A DNA stretch of 64,000 nt from Coniochaeta sp. PMI_546 (lineage: Eukaryota > Ascomycota > Sordariomycetes > Coniochaetales > Coniochaetaceae). Position numbers and translations under genes: made by a program. Of this stretch, positions 11,599 through 23,539 are shown piece after piece. The stretch is from assembly GCA_021432605.1 (NCBI GenBank), contig MU271143.1, forward strand, positions 815,277 to 879,276, in the 5' to 3' direction. The notes beneath the pieces are model-generated. The model had not been told where the DNA came from and did not search any database. It saw only the letters and a list, made by a program, of their open reading frames with translations. The first letter of the stretch is position 1, and each line of letters starts with the position of its first letter.

Positions 11599-12213
11599 AT
11601 TGAACTCTGTACGGGGAGAGAAGCAGTGCAAACTCGGGGAAGGCTCGAGTACGACTAGACTGGAAGAGATTGAGGAATTACATTTTTATATGCTAGATAT
11701 GGGCGAGGAAGAAATTGCTTGTCACCTTCTCGAGTGCTCGGCCATACCGCGCCGCCGGAGGAAAGTGTTGTGTCAATCGCGACCTATTACTGTGTTGGTC
11801 AGGGCCAAGGTCGATACTATCGATTTGCTAGCTTGGATGCGAGGCCTGGCTGGCTTGGCGGCAGTGGAGATACGGAGACAGACAGCACTTGACTCGGGCT
11901 TCTTACCACTGATTGTCGCCGCAGCTTGGTATATATGGGCCTCGCTTAGGGATAGATGATCACCATGGAGTTCGTGCCAGCTAACATAACCCTGCACATC
12001 CGTAAGAGCTGCTTGTGTGTACTTCGGAGTGCAGCTAAAGCAGTCCACCAGCTTAAATGTTGTCAGGCGCTTTGGCAGGCTGTGTCGGACAGGCATGCAG
12101 TAAGTCAACCGAGACTATATTCCATGGCAAACTTGCCAGTGCTACAAACGCTATATACTGGTATCATGAAAGCACCGTACAACCACACCGTGGCCCGCGA
12201 GGTACAGGCCTCG
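11599..12213. other. Spacer with promoter of the secreted glycoprotein
   Basis: This holds the leader and TATA box of the minus-strand glycoprotein gene, then the 3' flank of the four-pass membrane protein gene. I see no further gene. Confidence 0.5.
11683..11690 (-). promoter_or_regulatory. TATA box of the secreted glycoprotein gene
   Basis: TATAAAAA on the minus strand, 85 bp before the ATG at 11598, in a short AT-rich patch. Strong TATA boxes are typical of highly expressed or regulated fungal genes. Confidence 0.55.
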
Positions 12214-13163
12214 CTACACGCCCGGTCGATCGGGCAAGAACTCGTAACCGTCCTCCGGAGGCAGCACATAGGCCGATATGGCGACCCCGAGTGCAGCCAG
12301 AACCACCACGGTGCCGCTGACCGTGCAGAGGACCCACGACGTATCGAGCCTCCAGCCTGGGATCGCAAACCGGCTGTGGTTGTCGAAAAGGTATGCCTGT
12401 TGCACGCATTAGCTGTGTTTTTTCCGATGGAGCTGTAATAGAAGGAGGGAACTCACAACAACAGCCATCCCGCTAAACAGCACCAATCCGACAACCCCCA
12501 ACAGTCCCGCCAGGATCCTCCACCCGGTTTCCCGCCTCGCCTTGCCGCCGGACAGTATCACCACGATGCCCACCAGGGTAGCCAGCTCCAGTATCGTGGC
12601 CAGACTCATCAGCCACCCGACGGTGCGCCACATGGAGCAGAAGGAGCCGTCTTTCGCACAGTCCGCCTCGGCGGGGAAGGGGCGGCAGGTCGTCTGGTAC
12701 GAGTTGGACGTGCAGGACTGGTGCAGACCCAGGCTGCGAGAGATGATGGCCGAGGTGGACTGCGGCGCGAAGTCGACGTGGAAGGAGACCCAGTTGGGCC
12801 GGAGGATGGAGGTGAGGGTCATTGCGGTTGCTGATGGGGAGTTAGTCACGGCATGGCTTGGGAGTTTGTATTTGTATGCGCCGTGAGATGAGATGGATGC
12901 AGTGAGACCGAGTCCGGTGGCTGGTGACGGCATTTGTTTCTCTGAAGCTATATTCAGACTGGCCGGGCAGGCAGACACTGTGTGCCGTGGCTGTAGACAT
13001 GATCCTGGAGACATGATCCTCTGTGTCTGACCCAGACTCCCGAGTCTCACTTCACCCTGGATGCGATGACGTCGATGGAGTCTGAATGAGAAATGAACTG
13101 AGAAGTGAACTCACCAGCAACCAAGGCCACAAATGCCGTGCTGTAGACTATCACCCGAGTCAT
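12214..13163 (-). CDS. Small four-pass membrane protein, claudin/SUR7-like layout
   Basis: Predicted 201 aa from three exons: 13163-13115, 12830-12457 and 12396-12214. Both introns have good signals (GTGAGT donors; ACTAAC ten bases before CAG in the first, GCTAAT in the second), and the phases agree. The first intron is long for a fungus (284 nt). The protein has an N-terminal hydrophobic helix, an extracellular loop with four to five cysteines (YQTTCRPFP, DCAKDGSFC), then three further helices separated by short basic loops, and a polar tail ending DGYEFLPDRPGV. This is the four-helix, Cys-loop layout of PMP22/claudin and SUR7/PalI proteins. I cannot assign it to a named family, and function is unknown. 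Confidence 0.75.
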
Positions 13164-14021
13164 CTTGTCTACTGTGGCAATAATGTTTCTCAATGCTGAT
13201 CAATAGCCTGAGGCTCTACAGGCCGTGAACGGGAGACGGAATGAGCAACGTGGCAGGTCGGGGCGACATGTGCTTCTTGAAGAAAGTCGGTGCCTGGGCT
13301 GGTGCCGTTTATTTAGAGTTCACCGTGGTGGCGTACGCGTACAACGGCGGGGCGTCAAGGATACCTAAGGTACCTGTAAGCTTGACGGGCGTGGGGGGTC
13401 AATCATCTACACTCAACCTGACCTCTCTTCAGAGCTGTGATTCTGTCACAATGCCCACCTCACTCAGCAGCTCATGTACAAATGATGCTTGCACTCTAGA
13501 GAGAACAGGAAAAAGGCATGTTGCAGGAGGCAAGGTAAGGTAAAGCAAGGCAAGGTAAAGCAAGGCAAGGAATTCCTCACACAATCCTCGCCTCCTCGAT
13601 CCCATCGGCCTCACTCCAGGCAACCACATCAGGGACAACACCATTCTCATCAACAAAATGAACCTCGTACTCCGCTCCGCTACACATATTCGATGGACTA
13701 ATCTATGTACCATACCATCCCCAGAGGATGACAGTGCCTACTACTCCCAGGCAGAAGAAGAACAAAAGAATCCCATTCCCTTTCCCCCCTATGTTCCCTC
13801 CTTTTTTCCATGCTATGTGATGCCAGCGAATAATATGCAACCCCAACACCGGTGTAAATGCTCATGCCTCAGCCCGACCAACTAACAGCTCGCAAGGAAT
13901 CCCGGCATAACGACAACCTCCAGACGCAGTCAAGGTCACAAAACCCCCCCCTCATACCCAAACCATTAACTTCCCCTCTCTCTCTACGTCTCCCATACCA
14001 TCACCCCAAAGAGCGATCCAT
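13164..14021. other. Spacer between divergent ends, no gene seen
   Basis: This lies upstream of the four-pass protein and downstream of sepH. It contains a short A/G-rich tandem repeat (13531-13570) and C-rich sequence toward the sepH stop. No supported gene. Confidence 0.5.
13531..13570. repeat. Short tandem repeat (caaggtaaag / caaggcaagg)
   Basis: Forty bases built from GCAAG and GTAAA/GTAAG pentamers, including two copies of a 15-mer. It is a simple-sequence tract in a spacer and no function is suggested. Confidence 0.8.
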
Positions 14022-17000
14022 CTAAGACCACCTAACATCAGAACTAGGCGCCCTAGCCCTCCTCTTGCCAGAGCTAACCCCCGTCTCCCGCTGCAGCTCC
14101 CCCCGTCCCCCAGACCCAGCAGCCAGCCGCGCCGCAGCCGCCGTCCCCGACCCACCACCACCACCAGAGATCGACCCGGACCCCGCCCGCCCGACATTCT
14201 CCTTGTTGCTGCTCGAGCTTTCGCTCCGGCTCACACTAGGCGCCGACGCCGCGCTCGTCAGGCTCGGCCTCCCAAACTGCCCGTGCACCGACGTCCGCGG
14301 CAGCCTGCTCTTGCCGGGCGTGCCCGAACCACCACCACCACCACTGCCGGGCGGGTTGTTGTTGTTGACCGTCACGCCCTCCCCGCTGACCCGCCTGGGG
14401 ATGCCCGTCGCCCCGGAGGACCCGTCCCGGCTGCGCGGGCGGTAGAGGCCCGCCTCCCGCTCGTGCGTGGCCGTCACGGCAGTGCGCTTGGGTGTGGCCG
14501 CGACTTCGATGAAGGCCGACGACGACGACGAGGACGACGACTGCGAAGGCCGGTGGTACGGGTGCGCCTGCGTCGGCGTCGGCGGCATGGAGGCGCTGGC
14601 GTGCAGGCCCGGCGGGGTGTAGCTGCTCGAGCGGCGGGGGCCGGACCTCGCGCGCGGACCGGCATTGGCGGGCGGATGTCCACCGCCGCCGCCGCCGCCG
14701 CCCCCAAGACCCAGCGCGGGGAGCGCGACGGCGTCGTGGCGGAGGTCCATGTCGATGTGGCTGCGCACCAGCTCCATGGCCAGGTTGCGCACCAGCACGG
14801 CCGGGTCCTTGTCGGCCAGGGTCTGGATGGCGTCGAACAGGAGGCGCAGCTGCCGGCCCGCGCTCGACGTGCCGACGGCCGAGGTGCTGTCCGACTCGCA
14901 CCCGTCCATGATGCTGCGGACCAGGCGGAGGAGGTTGAGCCGCACCACGGCCTTCTTGTGGCTGAGCTTCTGCGCGATGCCGGCGTACATGTCCGCCTTG
15001 GCCAGCGAGGCCGCCACGGCGGGGCTGAGCCGGAGGACCTTGAGGAGCGGCTCGAGGAGGTTCAGGTCGAACGCGTTGACCTTGGTCGAGGCGAAGCAGG
15101 CGGTGATGGCCGCGGTGAAGCCGCCGTCCAGGAGGTGGCTCTCGACCTTGGCCGTCTCCTCCTGCAGCCAGACGAAGATGGCATCCAGCGCCGTCACCTG
15201 CCAGTACTGGTCCGAGAGCAGGGAGACGTAGAAGTCCAGGCCGTTGTTCTGCCACAGGTACCGCCGGCCCTTCTTGCCGGAGTGCGCCATGTCGCAGAGG
15301 ATGGGGAGGACGAACTCCTTGGGCGGCCGGTCCGTCTTCAGGATCTTGAGCAGCAGCGGGATGATGCCGTTGCCGGCGGCGTACTCCTGCCGCTCCTTGC
15401 TCAGGCGGCACAGGTTGAACATGGTGTTGAGGACCTGGTTCGAGATCTCGCGGAACTGCTGAGCGCCGCGCTTCATCGAGTGGCTCAGCACGTCTATCAG
15501 GAAGTCGATGGCGTCCGCCGAGTGCAGCGACTCGATCGTCGTCGACAGCATCGACAGGTTCTTGATGAACTTGAGCATCGTGATCTGGTGCGCCGGCGTC
15601 ATGCGACGGAGGTCCTTCAGCACCGTCTTGAGCACCTGCCGGTCGGCGACGACCTCCTTGACGTAGTTCTCGGCCTGCGAGAAGAGGTAGAATATGTTGA
15701 CGATGCGGCCCTCGATCAGCTCCGAGAGCTCGTTCTTGTCCTCTTCGTCCAGCACCTTGTGGAGCACGGCGGCGAGGGGATCCAGGATCTTGCTCCGCGA
15801 GAAGATCCGGCAGAAGTCGTTCTTGGGCGTCGGGCCCTGGAGCTCAAAGACGCACCAGATGCCATTGACCCCGATCAGGACGAGGCTCTGCGACGTGTCG
15901 TAGTCCTCGTCCAGGAACTCCACCAGCACGTTCAGTCCGCCGGCGCTAACAAACATCTGCAGCGTCAGGGTCGACGTCTGGTACATCTGCCGGACGAAGG
16001 CCGCCGCTTCCAGCCGGATCTCGTTCGAGTACTGCCTGGCTGCGAACTTGGTGATGATGGGGATGCCGCCCACGAAGCACAGGTTCTCCTGCAGCTCGAC
16101 GTCGTCGAGGATGATCTGCGCACGTTAGCAACCTGTCGCATTATACAGACGCGACTTCGGTAAGCTCACCGCATTGACGATCTTGAGCAACTGCAAGATC
16201 ATGTGCTGCCGGCTCTTCACCGTACAGGGCTCGAGGATTTCCAGTATGGGCAGCAGTCCATGGGCGCTGATGATCAAATCCTTCACCTCGGTGTTTTCCC
16301 ATAGGAGAGCAAGCTGGCGATGTGTCAGTAATACGCCCCGAAACCCGAGGAGAGGCAGACTCACCAGATCCTCAGCCAGCTCCGAGAGCTTGTCTTCGCC
16401 CTCCGTCGTCTTCAGGGACCGCACCAGCTCCTCCACCTTCTCGGCCAGCCTCGCATGCCTGTCCCTCGCGATATTGGCCTGGAGGTCCATGTCATCCCAC
16501 CCGGGGTCCATCATGGCGAACGGATCGTCCTCGTCCTCGTCGTCGCCCAGCCACGAGTTGTTGGACAGCTTCGACAGCAGCATGAGGTTGCCGTCCTCGG
16601 AGTTGTGGTCGCTCTCCTCCTTCTCCGTGAACGCGTCCCCGGCGCCGAAGATGTCGGAGAAGTCCTCGTCGCCCTCGTTCTCGGCAAACTTGGTGATCTC
16701 GACCGTCGACCTCGTCCTCCGCATGTGCCGGTCCGGCAGCACGGACGGCCGCGACTGGCTCTGCCGCCGCTGGCTCCCCGCGACGGGGTTCTGCATCGAC
16801 CGCGGCAGGCTCGTGAGGTCCGAGGGGTGGAAGAGCTGGGGCGCCTCCTTGATGGCCAGGCTGAGCCGGTTGCTCGTGCCGTTGAACACGCTGTCGTCGT
16901 CGGCGAGGAGGTCGGAGTAGTCCTCGACGGACTGTTCGCGGAACATGAGGTCCGGGCGCGGCGGAAGCTCGAACTTGGCGCCGAGATGGGGTTTGGCTGG

Positions 17001-19028
17001 TGCTTTCGGGTGCGACGGTCTCGGCCCAGACGCTCTGCTGCCCTGCCGCTTGTGCCCCTGCTGCGGTCTTGCGTCCGCCGCCCTTTCCGCCTTCTTGGGG
17101 AACGGCCGGATGGTCTGCTCCTGCGCGTCGAACTCGGCGAACTGGCTGGGAGGTTTGATGGTCATGAGCTCGCCCTCAAAGTTGTCGTCCCATGACTCAA
17201 AGTCTCCCCTCGAGTCGTCGATAGACGCAAAAGCCTTGAGACGGTCGCTCGAGAGAAGACCTCCAAAGTTGTCTTGCCCCTTAATATGAGGAAGGTGAAG
17301 TGCACCTGGTGATATAGCTGTGGCGAAATCATTGTCCCAATTATCGTCGTCTATACAACATTAGCAAAATGTAGGAGCCCAGAGTCAGAGAAAAACTCAC
17401 CGGCTAGCTCGGGAGACCTGAACGCCTCAGCACTAGGTCTCGGCTTGGCCAGAACCAACGGCCCCTTCGCCGGTGTAGTGAGGTTCGTCCTGTGCGGATT
17501 CGATGCATCGAAGCGGCTGACTTGGTGCCCGAATGACTGGGAAGGGCCGCTCTCGGATCCGGTCGAGGCTCTGAGGTTGTTTTCCGACGACTTCAGGGCC
17601 TTGTTCCACTGCTTGACTTCCTCGACGGCCTGGCTGAAGTTGGCGGGCGGCTTGGCGACGGGGGCATCGCTCCTCCTGGACCCGACGATCCAGGCGTGCT
17701 TCAGAAGCTTCTTGGCGGACACCCGGAGATTGGGGTCCTTCTGGAAGCACTGCATCAGGAAGTCGCGGGCCGCCGGAGACACGCCCTCGGGCAGGGGGGG
17801 ATGGTCGTCGTTGACGATGGCGAAGAGGGCCGGCATCGCCGCCAGGTTGTGATACGGCGGCTTCCCCTGCAGCAGCTCGATGACGGTGCAGCCGACGCTC
17901 CAGATATCGGACGCCGAGGTGGCTCCAGAGAGCTGTATGATTTCCGGAGCCATCCAGTACGGCGTCCCGACCACCTGAGCCTCCTTGTCCGGGCCGGCGA
18001 GGGTGCTCGTCGAGACACCGAAATCGGCGAGCTTGACGGTCCCGTCCTTGGTCGTCAGGATGTTGGCGCCCTTGATATCCCTGTGGATCACGCCCTGGTC
18101 GTGCAGGTACTGCAGGCCCTGGAGGACCTGTGTCATGTACACGCCCACGAGGTTCTCGGGGAACTTGCCGTAGGCCTTGCATATCGAGTGCAGGGACCCG
18201 TTTTCGCAGTATCTTGCCACCACGTTAGTGGTGAGCTCGCGTGCCGGGGAGTGTGGAGACTTACTCGAGGATGATGTTGAGACAGTCTGCCGACTTGACG
18301 AAGCCGATGTACTTGACGATGTTGTCATGCTAGCCCCAGATTAGTGACTTCTCGCGTCTCTTGCCATTCAATGGTGTCTCATACATGGAGGTTCTTCAGG
18401 AGATCGATTTCGGCCTGCGTGCTCTGTCAGCATTCCGTTCTCGTAGTATCCCGTAGAGCGACCGTACCTCGATCATGCGCAGTTCACTCTTTGGTAGGTC
18501 TCCGAGCTTGATCTGCTTCACGGCGACAGCTTCTCCGGTGCCCCAGTTGAAGGCCTTGTACACCGAGCCAAAAGCTCCTTTGCCGATGCAGTCGCCGAGG
18601 CGCTAGATGCAACAAGACGTCAGTAACAGCCACGTGCACACACAGCTAAACACGGCCCCGCCGTCCGAGTTGACCTGTCATGGCCCTCAGAGGCGGTATG
18701 TGACAGCAAGACAAAGGCACGGCTAGAGGACAATGGCAACCCCTGTCCAGTGCCGCAGACATTGTCCCGGGATGCCGAATGGCCCGCCCAACAGCACGCC
18801 ACCACCTGGACATGCACTCGCCGACTCCGAGCTCCAATCTCATCACAAAATGTAGGGAACGGCATGACATACGTAGTCCTTCAGCCCCGGGTCCTGTACC
18901 GCCCTCTCGCGCGCCTGGCCGAGCGCGCCCGTAGTATCTCTCCGTTGCGGCGTTCCCGGAACTTTCTGCCTCGCTCCTCCTCCGTTGGCTAGTTGGTACG
19001 GCCGCTCGGCCGCGCTGGAGCCGGCCAT
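14022..19028 (-). CDS. sepH: Septation initiation network kinase SepH (Cdc7 family)
   Basis: Predicted 1473 aa from eight exons: 19028-18873, 18602-18468, 18414-18385, 18329-18265, 18212-17401, 17350-16365, 16313-16170 and 16115-14022; all phases agree. The kinase domain (about 53-310) shows the glycine loop GKGAFG (59-64), the VAVK lysine 81, HRD 172-174, DFG 192-194 and APE 217-219. The block [17 protein letters not shown] and the rest of the domain closely match Aspergillus SepH and fission-yeast Cdc7, which trigger septum formation at the spindle pole body downstream of a GTPase. The middle is acidic and disordered. An ARM/HEAT-like helical region runs from about 850 to 1250, then a Gly/Ser/Pro-rich tail with a run of glycines. 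Exon 3 is only 30 nt. The 51-nt intron at 16314-16364 is in frame and free of stops, so its retention would add 17 residues. Length is slightly above the usual 1350 or so. Confidence 0.93.
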
Positions 19029-21004
19029 TGCGCCCGCGGCCGCGCTGGCTTCTCCCGATCGGTTCGTTCGTCTGGCTTCGCTAGATTGTGGTGTCGCTCA
19101 TTCGAGGAGTGGGGTATGGCTGTGGTCTCTTAGGAATGGCCGGTGCCTCTCGGAATGGTGACGGGTTCGTGTGTTCGGTCCGGCTGCGTGACTATCTAGC
19201 CTTGCCTGGGCGAGGCAATAACGAGGGTAGCTGGAGACGGCGGATGTAACGAGCGGAAGGACTGTAGCAGAACGCGAGAGCTCATTCCTCTGCTCGGCAA
19301 TCGTTGCTCGTCCGGTGATGGATGTCGTCGAGGGCGCTCATGTGACGGACTCGAAGCATGCCTGAGCACAGGAGCTTCGAATGCACTCCCTGGCAGTCCA
19401 GGGTCGGCCGGCAAGAGAAGGTATACCACTGGTCGCAGGTTGGAAGTACGGCGGGTAACGGTCTCTGTCGAGTATGAGATGCAAAATGTCGAGCTCGGCA
19501 GGCAGACACGCAAGAAAGCAGAAGCTTCGGTTTCACGTCGCGAACGGGTACCAGATTATTTTGTTGCCAGGTACGGCACGGTTCCCTTAAAGGCGGGGTG
19601 TTGCAATTTGGTCACGGTAATAAATGGTCAATCTTTCCAGACCTGCCAACTCAGCTTTCCACTTCCTTTTCTCGATGGAGCAACAAGCAAGGCGGAAAGC
19701 AGGGAAACTGCCAATGCGGACTAGGACTGAGGTAGACCGTAGACCTGAGGTAAGATCCAGTCGTGGTCCGGGGTATTGCCTGCTTGGGTTGGGGCCAGGA
19801 ATGGCAGCCCTGCGGATCCCCAAAGCAACCTGAAAAGACGCGATCTCTCTGGCTGCCGCTGCGTAGGTCGCGGTCAGGGAGCCATCGCTACATAATAGTA
19901 CTGTGGTACGAATACATTGCGTCTCCTGCACATCCCACCCACACAACCACACAAAGTGCCGTTTCTCGGCTCGTCCCTTTTCTTTGAATCCACCAGCAAC
20001 TCGATAGAGGTAATCAGTAGTGGCAGCTACTAGGGACGCAGGTACAACAAGACTCAGACGTGCCATCCCGGAATCTCACCTGTTACGGTCTATAGAGGGA
20101 AAGGTACCCGAGTCAAAACCTGAATGTCAGTCAGGTACCATTCATGACCTGTGACATGCACCCAACAGTCCTATCATTTCGAGAAAAGTCGGTAGACGCT
20201 CTGAATGGCCCTAGACAGGGCCACTAATGCGTCTCATCCACGAAATGCAACCTTGATTTACACGCCCTGCCTGCACTGCTGCAGCAGAGCGAGGATCCGT
20301 AAGGCTGGCCGCCATTGTCGCCCACTTTGTGGCTTACAGAGTAAATGACATTCACACTTTGGTACATGTACACTCCAGCGAGTCGAGCATCAGCAGCTCT
20401 TGTACGTTGCACATCACATTCCGGCCCAAGCTACCTACAACGGCGATATGCACCGGACAACCATCGTCTAGACGGCCGCCAGCATTCCGCAAGGTCGAGA
20501 CATCTGCCAATCCCTCCAAAGACGCATTCTCGCGAGCCACCCTGGGCATAAGCAGAAAAAGAACAGAGTCTAATGTTACAATCGACCACAACGCAACCCA
20601 TCTCGACAGTAGGCCATCCCTCACTCCAGATTTTGATCGTCCTCAATCCATATTCGCAATCACAATCAGCTGGCCGACAAACCGCCAATTTCAGAAGGAA
20701 CAGAAGCCAGCATAAAACCACCGAGAAGGCTCGCGAAACCCAGCAATGACCGAAACGTTGCAGGTCCTGGAACATCAGAGAAACCTCGAACAAGGCTCAA
20801 AGGCCAAAAGCATCCATCCGTCCAAACGTGTCGAAATCCTCGATGCAAAATGTGACACCCTTCCAAGCCAAACGCCTTTATCCTCGATAACATCGTACAT
20901 AAAACTCCGAACGTGCTTTTTGTCCATTAACGCCCGTCAAATCAAGGCGACCAGATAACGGCAGAAAACTAAAATGCACACCCACAACTCTCCAGCCCCC
21001 GTTC
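19029..21004. other. Upstream region of sepH, no gene seen
   Basis: About 2 kb between the sepH start and the next minus-strand gene. Open frames here, the longest on the minus strand at 19587-20066, have no recognisable domains, and their codons look unlike the neighbouring genes. GGTACC palindromes occur near 19549, 20104 and 20137. Confidence 0.5.
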
Positions 21005-22782
21005 TCAGTTGTTCGACGAGTCGTTGGGAGAGCCGTCTCGCGGAAGAGTGCGGCTCAGCCCAGCGTCAACCCACCAGTCGTTCGGGATGTCCTCGCGGCG
21101 CACGAGGCTGCGCACGATATGCTGCATCCCGCCGAGGCCGCCCACGAGCTGCAGGATGAGGTCGTCCGTGCCGGGCTCGGCGCCGGTGGCGCTGCCGGGC
21201 TCCGTCCCGTTGAAGCTGCCCGGCTCGCTCGCGTTGACGGTGTTGATGCCGCTGCCGCTCCCGTCGTAGGGGGGCAGGCGCACGCGCACGGGCGGGTTCC
21301 GGGTGCGGCTTCCGCCGGGCATGGTGTACTCACCGAGACGGACGACGTCCGCGTACGAGCTCGCCTGAGCACCCGCAGGCTGCTGGCTGGCACCGTTGGT
21401 CTCGTCGCCCAGGTCGACTTCGAACTCGACCGGCTCGCCCTCGTCGTCGGAGTCGCACGGCTGGTCGAACACGGACTCTTCGGCGCCCGTGTCGCGGCCG
21501 GTCATGGACGTGTTGGACGACTCGTTGGCTGTGGTCCGAGAGGGGACGGCCGAGACGATCGACGCGAACGAGGAACCGACGCTGGGTGGCTGCGGATCGG
21601 GTGTCAGTGTCGTGAGCAGCGTATCCCACGCATTGTCACCCTCGGGGCTGAGGCTCCGGTCACGGTCTCCTAGTCCGTCGACTCGCGCTCCCACCGCAAC
21701 AACGCGAGCTGCTAGTCTGCCCGCCCGAGCTCCCAGCTCGGACCGAGCCGGTTCGTTGTCTCGGGTGGACTCGTTGACGCTCCTTACGAATATCGCAGCC
21801 TGGGCGCGGAGGCGCTGTGCCCGCTCGTGGGTATCGGTGGCAGCCGAGAACTGCTCGAACTGCTGACGAGCCAGTTCGACGTGAGCCCTGGCCCTCTGCA
21901 TCCTATCGCCGGACCGCAAGGCTCGCTCGCTCGCTCTAGACCCGAGATCATGTGTGCCAGCAGTCTCGCGCTCCAAGCGGCGGAATGCATCGAGCTGGTC
22001 GGCGAGGTTCTAGCGAAACGGTTAGTACGGAGCACAGCAAGGCAAGGCGGATTGAATTGCCGTGAGGATGACCTACATTTCTAGCATCCCCGTAATGCCG
22101 GACAGGCTAGACGCGTGGTCAGTACGAGCACTCACAGGCGTCGCGAGAGGAAAGGCAACTTACTTCGCTACCTCCGGTCGCGCCTGGGGGTGGCCGGGCC
22201 TCGGTATATGCCGAACGCACCCGTCCCATGAAATCTTCGAGCTCCTGCTGCCGGTCGTTGAAGTGGCGAGCGACCACGGCATCCGGTGACCGAGGGCTTT
22301 GGGCGGCAGGGTTATTGTTGCTGCTGCTGCTGCTGCTGTTGGAGGCTACCATGCGCTCCTGCATGTCCTGGAGCAGGCCTCTGCGCCGCTCACGGGTTCG
22401 GATGTCGCCATGTCTGGCGCTCCATACCGATCGCTCTCTGATTGCGGCGGCCCCGCGATCTCTAGTCGACGAGCCCCGAATGCGAGATCGCGCGTGGGCT
22501 GGGTTCTTAGCCTCGGGCCTTGATGGGATGTCGGATTCGACGCGTGGCTGCCACAGTCTGAGTGCGAGGCATTGTCAGTAGAGGTCCAGAAGATCCCATT
22601 GTCAATCCCATATGGTAGAAGATGCGACAAAATTTGTTTGCTCATCGCTCGCAAATGGGCAGTGTCACCGTGTACGATGCGCGTAGCACGAGTCGCGATT
22701 TTGGTCGATGACATGCAAAATGCGGACCCCAAACGGGTTGCGCAGGGTGGAATGTGGGCTGGATCACTTACGGAAGACCCAT
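21005..22782 (-). CDS. Unrecognised protein, four exons including two tiny ones
   Basis: I do not recognise this gene. My model has exons 22782-22772 (11 nt), 22557-22164, 22106-22077 (30 nt) and 22009-21005, giving 479 aa. Donors (GTAAGT, GTAAGT, GTAGGT) and acceptors (CTCAG after CTGAC, CTAG, CTAG after TACTAAC) are good and the phases close. The first exon encodes only Met-Gly-Leu and two bases of a proline codon. Without it, the open second exon has no ATG until 22364, which would give a 411-aa form. The protein starts with an Arg/Ser-rich stretch, has a Ser/Asn run (about 80), a helical, charged middle (about 135-210, possibly coiled coil), then an acidic, Ser/Gly-rich disordered part and a conserved-looking end around MQHIVRSLVRREDIPNDWW. 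No membrane segment or signal peptide is seen. Confidence 0.65.
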
Positions 22783-23539
22783 CTTTGGCGGTCGACCCAA
22801 GGTGGGATTGCGCGACGCGGTTTATGGAGCAGTTCGAACTGTAAAACGAGCGACAGAGCAGCGAAGTATCAGAAATGATGACAATCTGGATGGATGCGAT
22901 TGAAGACTCAACGCTGTCGGCGATGCGCGAAGGCCCGGCGATGTTGAGAGTTGATTTGAGTTTCGCAGGTCGCACCTTCCGCCGGGTCGAGTCGTGGGGT
23001 CACGGAGGTTTGGCGAAAGAGAGAAAAGGGAAGGTGCGGCTGGAGGGCGACGACCTCCTTCCTTCCTTCTTTTTTGGAGAAGGCTGATAACTTTCTTAGC
23101 CGGGCCCGGTACCTAGGTACCCAGTAGGGTACCCCTGTGGCTTGTGCAGCCAAGCGACGCGCTAGCGGGGTACCTGCCGGGCGCGCCTCCCACGCGCCGA
23201 TACGCGGGTACCTTTCTAAACGCGATCTTTCTGACGGGTCTCCGACGCGCCCCAAGGCGGGGGCCCCGTTTGGTGTACGCTCTCATTTCACGACTCCACC
23301 GAGAATCGATAGGCTGCAGTCACTCAGATGAAATCTGACAGCCTTCACTGTGCCAGGTCACGACCTGCAACCCAATCACCGCGGTGACTCACGCACAAGT
23401 AAGAACATATTCTCTTTCTTGTTTACTGTTGTTCTGCAGGACTTGCATTCACGGGGCAGGAGGCACAGGGTACGATACGCTCGTCCAGGCAGAAAGGGGT
23501 CAGCGAAAGGATGGACGTTGTCCGTGACATCAGCCCAAG
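22783..23539. other. Divergent promoter region with GGTACC cluster
   Basis: This spacer separates the minus-strand unknown gene from FOL3-like dihydrofolate synthetase, so it probably holds both promoters. It contains the GGTACC cluster listed separately. No other gene is seen. Confidence 0.5.
23108..23212. repeat. Cluster of five GGTACC palindromes
   Basis: GGTACC occurs at 23108, 23116, 23128, 23169 and 23207, mostly within longer palindromic contexts such as GGTACCTAGGTACC. The position between two divergent genes suggests either protein-binding sites or a simple repeat. Single copies are scattered in other spacers of this window. Confidence 0.7.

Noticed and set aside
14283-16163. 626-codon plus-strand frame opposite sepH
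   Set aside because: Antisense shadow of the sepH C-terminal exon, which has conserved helical repeats.
19587-20066. 159-codon minus-strand frame upstream of sepH
   Set aside because: No recognisable domain, residue use looks random, no supporting splice or promoter signals.
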